DNA from: Syntrophaceae bacterium CG2_30_49_12
Lineage (GTDB): Bacteria; Desulfobacterota; Syntrophia; Syntrophales; CG2-30-49-12
Assembly: GCA_001873675.1 (NCBI GenBank)
Contig: MNZP01000178.1
Span: 1 to 7,301, forward strand
DNA length: 7,301 nucleotides
Direction of reading: 5' to 3'
The stretch's first letter is position 1; each line of letters starts with the position of its first letter. Of this stretch, positions 1 through 6,199 are shown piece after piece. The translations under genes were made by a program, and so were the position numbers. A model generated the notes under the pieces. That model had not been told where the DNA came from. It was given only the letters and a program-made list of their open reading frames with translations, and did no database searches.

Positions 1-65
1 TGCCATGCATTAAAAAGGCTATTATAAAGAATTAATCCTATAATCTTGGTGCCTTTGTGGCAAGA

Positions 66-80
66 TACCTGAGTAGTTAC
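66..80. repeat. 15-bp extragenic repeat, left copy
   Basis: TACCTGAGTAGTTAC at this position is the reverse complement, with one mismatch (14/15), of 7006-7020 at the other end of the window. The two copies are in inverted orientation and bracket both operons. The surrounding first 95 bases are AT-rich and show no coding signal. A small dyad, TGCC (50-53) with GGCA (59-62), lies just upstream. No transposase is present, so I read the copies as members of an extragenic repeat family rather than as ends of one mobile unit. Confidence 0.5.
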
Positions 81-95
81 GGAATACTTCACTAA

Positions 96-197
96 TGTCA
101 TGTCAACGATACTCTGTCATTTCGAAGGAGTCTCCACGACTGAGAAATCTTAGATTTCTCCCTGCGGTCGAAATGACATTTCTTGATTGACATGACA
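96..197. repeat. MITE-like palindromic element, 102 bp
   Basis: Three nested pairs of perfect inverted repeats are visible. The outer arms are TGTCATGTCAA (96-106) and TTGACATGACA (187-197). The middle arms are TGTCATTTCGA (115-125) and TCGAAATGACA (168-178). The centre is GAGAAATCT (142-150), one base, then AGATTTCTC (152-160). An 8-bp direct repeat CACTAATG (90-97 and 196-203) overlaps both ends and could be a target-site duplication. From memory, the TCATTTCGA/GAGAAATCT palindrome is a recurrent intergenic repeat in deltaproteobacterial and other anaerobe genomes. The element starts exactly where the minus-strand activase gene stops (TAG at 198-200), so its RNA would fold into a long hairpin just after that gene and could act as a terminator or 3' stabiliser. 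It lacks a clear U-run. Confidence 0.8.
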
Positions 198-3100
198 CTA
201 ATGCCTGACCCCAAGGGCTCTGTGGACCCTTGCCGCCTGCAAGAGGAAAACTTCCAGTTTTGCCGTAATGACCTGAGGGAAGGGGTTCCCATCGCTCTCG
301 ATGGCGAGAAAGGGGAGTTCCGGGATATTTTTTAGAAGATTTCCCGCCCTTCTGCGATGCTTACCCGATGCCGGCAAGCTCCAGTCTGTGCTCATCTCTC
401 TCGTCAGGATGGCTTCCGATAAACGATTGGGCATGCACCCGAAAGGACCAATGGCTATCACTCCGCAGTAGGGATCGAGTATCTCGGTTACGGCGGAACC
501 GATCGTCAGGATGGCTTCACCCACTAACTCTGGATTAATCAAATGTCGCACATTACTGATCAGGTGGTCCACCTCCTCCATCCTGTAGGGAAGCAGGTTT
601 GACCTGGCCATGATTTTCTTGAATGCCCTTTCATAGGTTTTCATCCACCTTGACCTCAGAAAGAGTGACAGCCTTTCCCTGAGGTTGGGCGTGTTACCCC
701 CCAGATTTTTCAGATAGCACCAGTCTGTGTAATAAACCCATTCCATGAGGCTGGAAACCTTTGTGGCCAGACCTTGGCTGGCCAGCTTTTCCACGAGAAA
801 CTGTCTCGAAATGTCGTCATGGCGGACAAATATTTCGCCGGCAAGTAAAACAGTGGGGGTGTCCTGCGGATGTCTCTTTACCGGTATCGCCTTCAGATTG
901 CCTGCCACGGTGAGAAGGGTCTTTTTCAGATCTTCAAAACCTGCCGATCTTTCGAGCGCCTCGATGATCCTCCTGCACTCATCCTCATAGACGGCAAGAG
1001 CCGCATCCCTGTCCCTCGCATTTACGAGGAGAAGGGAATAAATATCATGCATGATATCGGAGATTACGATGGCGGACCAGAGCTTCAGGGTGAAATCGTT
1101 GCCGCCGAAGCCTGTATAACTGTTTTCCGCATTTAGGGAAAAGAGGGTAACATCCTCTATTCCTGCCCGGGAAATCAGGTCCCTGATAAAATAGTAGTAT
1201 TGCCCGAACCGGCAGGGTCCTGACGCCCCGGGCATAAAATAGACGAGGAGTTCGTCTTCCGTTTCCCTCTCCTGGAGGTATTTCAGGAGACTGCCCACAG
1301 TCAACAGCAGGGGGAGGCATTCTTTGCAGCTCGTATTACCCCTGCCAAGTTTTAGCGCCTCCTCGTTCGCGGCCGGGAAGGCGGTGGCGCGAATACCCAT
1401 GGATCTGAAGACAGCGGAGGTGGTCTTAGTGGTAAGCTTACCCATGGAGGGAAAAACAAGGTGAACATGGGGGTGAGCGAAGGGATACTCCCTGCCCTTT
1501 GCATCTATGAAGACCTGCTTTGCCGGATCGAAATATGTCCTCATTGGCGCGGTAGGAACGGGGGGATAAAGGCTTTTCCTTGACAACTCTCTATAATTCT
1601 TAATGATGTCCATGAATGCCTCGATCCTTGTCTCCAGGCCGGCATCGGCCACGTGAGAGTCCAGTTCAAGGATCAGAAAGGGTTTCCTTCCCATAATCGT
1701 GCGGAAGTATCCCACGAGGAAGGAATCTGGACCGCAGGAAAAATTCGTCATGTAGCATCCGAAGAGTTGCGGATGTCTTTCCACGAACCTCGCTCCCTTG
1801 AGGATCATCTGCCCTGCCGACCAGTACATCCCGTCATCGGCCTCTTCCTCTTCGAAAGGGAGAAAATCGAAGGGGATCGCCGCTACCCCCCGGGAGGCAA
1901 ATTTTTGGGGAATCCCCATATTTGCCTCTGAGACGAAGGCGTTGTAAGATCTGCCAAAGATGACAGCGGCATACCGTTTTGGTTCCCTTTCCAGCTCTCT
2001 TAAGAACTCAAGCCCCGCCTCCTTCATCTCCCCTGTGACCATTCTTTGAATTTTTAAGGCGTGGGCGAAGGTGCGGCGTGCCTTTCTCCTTCCACATCCC
2101 AACTTCTCCCCCATCATGACGAAGGCATCCCCTGCCGCCTCGTACCCCCCGGAAAAGTCAATGACCGGCTTGATCACCTTCTTTTTAGAGATCAACTCTC
2201 TGAATGTCTCCTGGTCCTTGAAGGCGCTGGTGAGATAATAGGGTTCGCCCTGGGAAAGTGGACAGGTTGTGCTTTGCCTGTAGCCCTTTTCCACATATAA
2301 TCCTTTAAATTGGGGGAGAAAGAGATAATCCGGTTTCCTTTTCAGGAGATGGGAGAGAAAACCATGGGCGATTTCGGCGGGATAACAGAAAGGCGCCCGG
2401 GCGCGGTCAACCCCCTCCTGCTCGGAGACCTCAGGGAGCAGGACACGAAACCCGAGGTGGGAGAAGAAATGGTGGTACAACGGATAGTAGGTGTTCACCA
2501 GGAAAGATTTATTAATCCCTATTGTTTTGGAATTGCTTCCCGGCGCTTCCGTTGGGGCCAGCGGGGACACATACTTACGGAAAATAAGGTTTTCACGGGC
2601 GCTTACGAGATCGAGTTTTTCCGCATCCACGTGGATATTAAAACGCAGGTTGTACCATCTGTTGCAGGCGCCCCCGAAGGGATAGGTCTTCTCCTCTATC
2701 CTGATCCTGGCGATCTCGCATTTCCGGTCGCATTTCTCCTTTCCTCCCGGACAGATAAATGGTTTTTCGTATTCTATGGTCCTGTCCTTTAATGTTTTGA
2801 GGGAAAACGTTTTCTCCTCCATGAGATTGAGTTGCAGCCTGCGTTTTATCTCGAGGGCGACGCCAAAGGCGCCCATCAGTCCTGCCTCGGGGGGCACGAC
2901 AATTCTCTTTCCCGTGAGAGAAGCCATGGCTACCGGTACCGCCCGGTTGTAACAGACGCCTCCCTGCATGAAGATATTATTTCCCACGGGCCTGTTTCCC
3001 TTTACACGGTTATTGTAGTTCATGCAGATCGAGTATACTAAGCCCGCGACAATATCCTCTCTTGTCATGCCCTCATGGGAGGCGTTTTTTATATCGCTGC

Positions 3101-4532
3101 TGATAAAGGCGGCGCATTGATCATTAAAGTTGGGGGGCTTTCGTCCGCGCAGCGCAATGTCTCCGATTTCCTCCATCTCGATCCCCATCGTTTCTTTGGC
3201 CGCTTCCTCGAGAAAAGATCCCGTCCCTGCGCTGCAGGCATCGTTCATGGCGTAGTCCGAAGGCACCCCATTCCTTATATAGGTATATTTTGCATCCTGC
3301 CCGCCGATCTCGAAGATAGTGTCCACTTCCCGGTTAAAAAACAGCGCCCCCGTGGCATGGGCAATAATCTCGTTGACGATTCCCTCGGTCATGGCGTGTA
3401 ATCCCGCTATCTGCCTGCCGGAACCGGTTACCCCCAGACCGACAATGCTTATCTTATCTTTTAGGTCACCGAGCTGGTCATAGAGACTGGCGTAACATTC
3501 TCTCGAGGCCTGTACGGGATTACCCTTCGTCCTCAAATACACGGAAGCGAGGATCCTGTCATCCTCGATCGAGAGCAGGACAGCCTTAGTGGTGGTTGAT
3601 CCCACATCGAGTCCCAGGATACAGCGGTCACCCTCCTTGGGGATTCCCCTTTCCATGGTCTTGAAATCCACCATGTCTTGAAAATCTTGCAGAGGAAGGA
3701 GATAGGAAAAAGACCCCCCTTCCTTTCTGAAAAGTTTTTCCCATGGGGGTATGGGCGCTGTTTCATGATCCAGGGCCCATATTGCGGCGCCGAGCGCCTC
3801 GAAATAGGGCGCCTCTTTCGGCACGGTTAAATTTCTGATTTCCCTTTGCAGGCAGTCAATCAGAACGGGGTTCTGGGCGGTGCCACCGACAATCATGATA
3901 TTGTTGCGGGGGACATGTTTCATCACTTCCAGTATCTTGCCGGCCATCATCTCGCATAACCCGGCGGCAATCCGTCCCTTCGGCACCCCTTTGTTTGTTG
4001 CGTGCGTACAATCGCTCTTGCAGAAAACGCTGCAACGCCCGGAGACCTTGTAGGGTTTCTCCTCGCGGGCAAAATGGATTGCCTCCGCAAGGGAGATGCC
4101 GATCCTCCGGATCTGCTGCATAAAAAACTCCCCTGTCCCGGAGGCGCATTTGTTGCCCGTCTGGACAGAGCAGATTCTCCCATCCTTGTCCAGGACGTAA
4201 ACGAGAAATGTTTCCCCTCCGGCGCTTACCACGGCATCGAGGTTGTTTCCGCCGCCGTTTAGATGTGAAAGCGCTGATTCCACCGCTTCCGCCTCTGAGA
4301 TGGAGGAGAGATTAACCGCATGCCTGAACTTTCTACCCGTGACGGCTACCGGTGAGAAACTATCTGCGGGTAAATTTCTGAACACCTCAAGGAGAGCCTC
4401 TCGTGGATTACCGTCATGAGGCCCTGTTTGTGTAAATATCGTCTGGATATGGCCATTTTTCCCCCTTTCGATCCCCACTGCGGACAGCGTTGTGGCGCCT
4501 ATGCATATCCCGAGACTTTTCAATTCCTTCAC
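198..4532 (-). CDS. Giant acyl-CoA dehydratase activase-related protein (two BcrAD/BadFG ATPase domains + DUF2229 + HgdB-like regions)
   Basis: This 1444-aa protein belongs to the activator family of 2-hydroxyglutaryl-CoA dehydratase and benzoyl-CoA reductase (HgdC/BadFG/BcrAD). The first ASKHA ATPase domain (about 5-255) has KCASGTG (C129) and RCSVFCKSD (C167) but a degenerate nucleotide site. The second (about 303-563) is canonical: GLDVGSTTTK (307-316), VTGSGR, VNEIIAHATGA, IGGQDAK, CSAGTG (C433), NDQCAAF (C473) and a GGVCYN loop. A Cys-rich linker follows (C594, C601, C605, C623), then a DUF2229-like region (about 670-890) and HgdB/COG3581-like regions (about 920-980 and 1226-1430; FSCGPDS, GPCRFGQY, GPFGCMPN). 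The expected role is cytosolic ATP-driven low-potential electron transfer; the substrate is unknown. No signal peptide or membrane segment is evident. The GTG start has only a poor adjacent AGG, and the gene lies 16 nt after the flavodoxin-like gene, so translational coupling is likely. The fold follows directly at the chosen start. Confidence 0.93.
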   Translation of the reverse strand: MKELKSLGICIGATTLSAVGIERGKNGHIQTIFTQTGPHDGNPREALLEVFRNLPADSFSPVAVTGRKFRHAVNLSSISEAEAVESALSHLNGGGNNLDAVVSAGGETFLVYVLDKDGRICSVQTGNKCASGTGEFFMQQIRRIGISLAEAIHFAREEKPYKVSGRCSVFCKSDCTHATNKGVPKGRIAAGLCEMMAGKILEVMKHVPRNNIMIVGGTAQNPVLIDCLQREIRNLTVPKEAPYFEALGAAIWALDHETAPIPPWEKLFRKEGGSFSYLLPLQDFQDMVDFKTMERGIPKEGDRCILGLDVGSTTTKAVLLSIEDDRILASVYLRTKGNPVQASRECYASLYDQLGDLKDKISIVGLGVTGSGRQIAGLHAMTEGIVNEIIAHATGALFFNREVDTIFEIGGQDAKYTYIRNGVPSDYAMNDACSAGTGSFLEEAAKETMGIEMEEIGDIALRGRKPPNFNDQCAAFISSDIKNASHEGMTREDIVAGLVYSICMNYNNRVKGNRPVGNNIFMQGGVCYNRAVPVAMASLTGKRIVVPPEAGLMGAFGVALEIKRRLQLNLMEEKTFSLKTLKDRTIEYEKPFICPGGKEKCDRKCEIARIRIEEKTYPFGGACNRWYNLRFNIHVDAEKLDLVSARENLIFRKYVSPLAPTEAPGSNSKTIGINKSFLVNTYYPLYHHFFSHLGFRVLLPEVSEQEGVDRARAPFCYPAEIAHGFLSHLLKRKPDYLFLPQFKGLYVEKGYRQSTTCPLSQGEPYYLTSAFKDQETFRELISKKKVIKPVIDFSGGYEAAGDAFVMMGEKLGCGRRKARRTFAHALKIQRMVTGEMKEAGLEFLRELEREPKRYAAVIFGRSYNAFVSEANMGIPQKFASRGVAAIPFDFLPFEEEEADDGMYWSAGQMILKGARFVERHPQLFGCYMTNFSCGPDSFLVGYFRTIMGRKPFLILELDSHVADAGLETRIEAFMDIIKNYRELSRKSLYPPVPTAPMRTYFDPAKQVFIDAKGREYPFAHPHVHLVFPSMGKLTTKTTSAVFRSMGIRATAFPAANEEALKLGRGNTSCKECLPLLLTVGSLLKYLQERETEDELLVYFMPGASGPCRFGQYYYFIRDLISRAGIEDVTLFSLNAENSYTGFGGNDFTLKLWSAIVISDIMHDIYSLLLVNARDRDAALAVYEDECRRIIEALERSAGFEDLKKTLLTVAGNLKAIPVKRHPQDTPTVLLAGEIFVRHDDISRQFLVEKLASQGLATKVSSLMEWVYYTDWCYLKNLGGNTPNLRERLSLFLRSRWMKTYERAFKKIMARSNLLPYRMEEVDHLISNVRHLINPELVGEAILTIGSAVTEILDPYCGVIAIGPFGCMPNRLSEAILTREMSTDWSLPASGKHRRRAGNLLKNIPELPFLAIESDGNPFPQVITAKLEVFLLQAARVHRALGVRH

Positions 4533-4548
4533 CCTATTTTGTTTTATG

Positions 4549-5031
4549 TTAACCCTTTAATTTTTTGACCAGCAGCGCCACCCTCTTTCCTAATTTCGCC
4601 GCATTGTCGGCCGCATCTTTATCCGGCGCTCCGACACAGGAAACGCCGTAATGACCGGTTGCATCCAAGGGATCCCCCACGATAATCATACCGTAGATCA
4701 GAAAGGCATGGATAATCGTCATCATCGTCGTCTCTTTTCCGCCGGAAGGGTCTCCGGACGTTGCAAAGGCGGCCCCTATCTTATCTTCCATATTCTTGCG
4801 GATGCCGACGTACTTCTCAAAAACCGCCTTCATTTCCGCTGCCATCCCTCCAAAATAAACGGGCGAACCGGCAACAATGGCATCAGAAGTTAAAAAATCC
4901 TCTTTCGTCACTTCAGATACCGTCTTCAGGAGGCAGTCCACATTTTCAACTTCCCTGACACCCCGGGCAATTTCCTCGGCCAGTTTCCTGGTATGTCCCG
5001 ATTTGGAGCAATACATCACTAAAACCTGCAT
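4549..5031 (-). CDS. Flavodoxin-fold / WrbA-like NAD(P)H-dependent flavoprotein
   Basis: This 160-aa protein is predicted to bind FMN non-covalently in the cytosol and carry electrons or reduce quinones. Visible motifs are a beta strand and phosphate loop at residues 3-16 (MYCSKSGHTRK), a flavin-contact loop GSPVYFGGMAAEMKAVFE (55-72), and a WrbA-like segment with TSGDPSGGKETT (91-102) and GMIIVGDP (114-121). It is shorter than WrbA (about 200 aa), so a general flavodoxin-family assignment is safer than WrbA itself. The ATG is preceded by a strong Shine-Dalgarno sequence, GGGAGGT (5041-5047). It is the first gene of an operon with the activase-like gene. Flavodoxin or ferredoxin is the known electron donor to the HgdC activator, so a donor role here is attractive. 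That is an inference, and WrbA-type proteins usually work as two-electron oxidoreductases. Confidence 0.9.
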   Translation of the reverse strand: MQVLVMYCSKSGHTRKLAEEIARGVREVENVDCLLKTVSEVTKEDFLTSDAIVAGSPVYFGGMAAEMKAVFEKYVGIRKNMEDKIGAAFATSGDPSGGKETTMMTIIHAFLIYGMIIVGDPLDATGHYGVSCVGAPDKDAADNAAKLGKRVALLVKKLKG

Positions 5032-5126
5032 GATTTGTATACCTCCCTGGATAAATTTTTTCTCTAAATCTTTGCCCTGAAGATACCCTCCTTACGCTCT
5101 TTCTTCAATGAACCTCATAATTGAAA

Positions 5127-5155
5127 ATCATACACAACTTCCGTGTACCTGGCAA
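5127..5155 (-). promoter_or_regulatory. Sigma70-type promoter for the flavodoxin-activase operon
   Basis: Reading the minus strand, TTGCCA (5150-5155) and TATGAT (5127-5132) are separated by exactly 17 bp. Each hexamer matches the consensus at five of six positions. Transcription would start near 5120, giving a leader of about 90 nt before the flavodoxin-like ATG. It is the best promoter match upstream of that gene. An imperfect dyad behind it (GGTTG at 5166-5170 and CAACC at 5203-5207) might be an operator, but it is weak. Confidence 0.6.
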
Positions 5156-5218
5156 TCTAATTTTAGGTTGGTGATGCTTCGGATACTTTCGCTGCATTTA
5201 ATCAACCACGGACTTGTA

Positions 5219-5268
5219 CCCTTTATTATCCTTTGACAAACAGCCCTTTATTATCCTTTGACAAACAG
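5219..5268. repeat. Perfect 25-bp tandem duplication
   Basis: Two identical 25-bp units lie head to tail at 5219-5243 and 5244-5268. Each begins CCCTTTATTATCC and ends TTTGACAAACAG. Each copy therefore carries a TTGACA hexamer on the plus strand (5233-5238 and 5258-5263). Only the second is correctly spaced from a -10-like hexamer. The duplication sits between the divergent promoters, so it may also double a regulator site. The absence of mismatches suggests a recent slippage event or selection. Confidence 0.95.
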
Positions 5269-5286
5269 TCTTCCTTTCTGTAATAT
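5258..5286 (+). promoter_or_regulatory. Sigma70-type promoter reading rightward
   Basis: A perfect TTGACA -35 hexamer (5258-5263), in the second tandem repeat copy, is followed after exactly 17 bp by TAATAT (5281-5286; 4/6 to consensus). Transcription would start near 5293. The first good protein-coding gene on this strand begins at 5736, so the transcript would have a leader of about 440 nt, or would first encode the doubtful ORF at 5498. It may drive the plus-strand operon, the foldback repeat RNA, or both. Confidence 0.55.
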
Positions 5287-5344
5287 TTTTTGGCAAAAGA
5301 AGTAAGTTCCTGCTAAGCGTAATGGGTTTGTAAGTATAATAAAG

Positions 5345-5488
5345 GTAAGCGTTCAGCTATCAGCGATCAGTAAGACAGGTCAAAACAAAAACTTACGTAT
5401 TTTACAAGCATTCAGCCGTCAGCGATCAGTAACCCCTGGTATCTTTTTGTTTTTGCTGAAAACTAGAGGGTGATAGCTGAATACTTAC
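5345..5488. repeat. Foldback repeat element with a third internal copy
   Basis: The ends are 18-bp inverted arms, 5345-5362 and 5471-5488, matching at 16 of 18 positions around the core TTCAGCTATCA / TGATAGCTGAA. An inner inverted pair, AAAACAAAAA (5382-5391) and TTTTTGTTTT (5444-5453), continues the foldback. A direct copy of the left unit lies at 5411-5432, matching 5352-5373 at 20 of 22 positions, with a period of 59 bp. The structure looks like a degenerate MITE or REP-type element made of repeated units. I see no clear target-site duplication. If transcribed from the promoter at 5258-5286 it would form a structured leader. Confidence 0.65.
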
Positions 5489-5497
5489 AGCGAGGAC

Positions 5498-5659
5498 ATG
5501 TGTAAACTTTTGGTTATCAACAAAGCTACTGGTGAACAAAGAGAGCTTCCTTTAAAGGAGTTTCCCATGACCACGTGTGGCAAGGTGAAAGAGGTAGATT
5601 TGAGGAAAAGAGGAAGGAAAATATTTAACCAGCCGGAAGAGAAGGGGTCTATTTCTTGA
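5498..5659 (+). CDS. Doubtful small ORF, 53 aa, hypothetical
   Basis: An ATG at 5498 opens a 53-codon frame closed by TGA at 5657-5659. The product starts MCKLLVINKATGEQREL and is rich in Lys, Glu and Arg, with two cysteines (C2 and C28). I recognise no family. In its favour, it lies downstream of a plausible plus-strand promoter in a long gap and its composition is protein-like. Against it, the only Shine-Dalgarno candidate, GAGG (5492-5495), is 2 nt from the ATG, which is too close, and the start lies just past a repeat element. It could be a small protein, a gene remnant or chance. Confidence 0.3.
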   Translation: MCKLLVINKATGEQRELPLKEFPMTTCGKVKEVDLRKRGRKIFNQPEEKGSIS

Positions 5660-5682
5660 GACCATCTTTACACGAATATAAG
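5656..5682 (+). promoter_or_regulatory. Weak candidate promoter upstream of the plus-strand operon
   Basis: TTGAGA (5656-5661) and TATAAG (5677-5682) are 15 bp apart, shorter than the ideal 17. Each hexamer matches five of six consensus positions. A start near 5690 would give a leader of about 46 nt to the gene at 5736, more usual than the long leader from the promoter at 5258-5286. The spacing makes this weak. Confidence 0.25.
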
Positions 5683-5735
5683 CTCCAAAAACCTTTAATT
5701 TGCAATGAAAAGCGACTGTTAAATAGGAAGTTGTC

Positions 5736-6182
5736 ATGGACTCGTTGAAAGAAGTTGAGGTGAATACTGCGAGGGACGCACTGGCACTCCTGAGCCGTAT
5801 GGTTTATAGAAAGTATGGTGATGAGGTTCTGCCTCTTATAGGGGAGGTGTGCCGCAAGTTGGGAAGGGCTATTGGAAACCAGATGAGAAAAAATTTGGAT
5901 TCCTTTGACCTAAAGAGTGTTGGCAATGTATTTTTGGAAGGTGCCAGACGGCGTAAAAGTCCGGTAACACTACTCGAACTCACAGAAAAGAGGATTAGGG
6001 TAAAAAGTGAACGGTGCGGATTGGGCTTGGCTGGTGCCGGTCGTCCCATATGTGAGGCTATGATGAATATGGATATAGGGATATTTGAAGCGGCTACAGG
6101 GGAAGAAATCGCTCTCTCTATCTTGAAGACAGTAGCAGATGGTGACGAATGTTGTGATGTAATATTTACTTTAAAGGGTTAG
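5736..6182 (+). CDS. Small Cys-containing protein, ATC-hydrolase/V4R-like
   Basis: This 148-aa soluble protein has a helical N-terminal half (about 1-60) and a C-terminal region with a spaced pattern: C94 (ERCGLGLAG), C106 (GRPICEAM), D113, then GDECCD (136-141, C139 and C140). This resembles families annotated as L-2-amino-thiazoline-4-carboxylic acid hydrolase, and the related V4R (4-vinyl reductase) ligand-binding fold, where the cysteines and a late Gly-Asp-x-x-Cys are conserved. I assign the family from the pattern only, with moderate confidence; true ATC hydrolase activity is not implied. The ATG has a good AGGAAG Shine-Dalgarno sequence (5725-5730). The next gene, a crotonase, starts 17 nt after the stop, so the two are co-transcribed. 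A role as a ligand-binding or accessory subunit for a CoA-ester pathway is an inference. Confidence 0.85.
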   Translation: MDSLKEVEVNTARDALALLSRMVYRKYGDEVLPLIGEVCRKLGRAIGNQMRKNLDSFDLKSVGNVFLEGARRRKSPVTLLELTEKRIRVKSERCGLGLAGAGRPICEAMMNMDIGIFEAATGEEIALSILKTVADGDECCDVIFTLKG

Positions 6183-6199
6183 TGCCGAGGAGGTGATTT

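Noticed and set aside
98..292. 64-aa minus-strand ORF running through the palindromic repeat
   Set aside because: Its C-terminal part is a translation of the MITE-like palindrome and the rest lies out of frame over the end of the activase gene. Such repeat-encoded ORFs are common spurious calls.
2310..2792. 160-aa plus-strand ORF antisense to the activase gene
   Set aside because: It lies wholly inside a well-supported gene on the other strand and has no recognisable domain; it is a shadow of the GC-rich codon pattern.
5331..5340. TATAAT at 5335-5340 as a second plus-strand promoter
   Set aside because: The -10 hexamer is perfect but no -35-like hexamer lies 16-18 bp upstream.
5219..5432. 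Possible CRISPR-like array from the direct repeats in the divergent region
   Set aside because: The 25-bp pair has no spacer between units, and the other repeat family has two direct copies plus one inverted copy. No cas gene is present.
5552..5737. 61-aa minus-strand ORF in the divergent intergenic region
   Set aside because: No Shine-Dalgarno sequence or family resemblance. It runs antisense to the small plus-strand ORF and into the start of the 5736 gene, so I treat it as chance.
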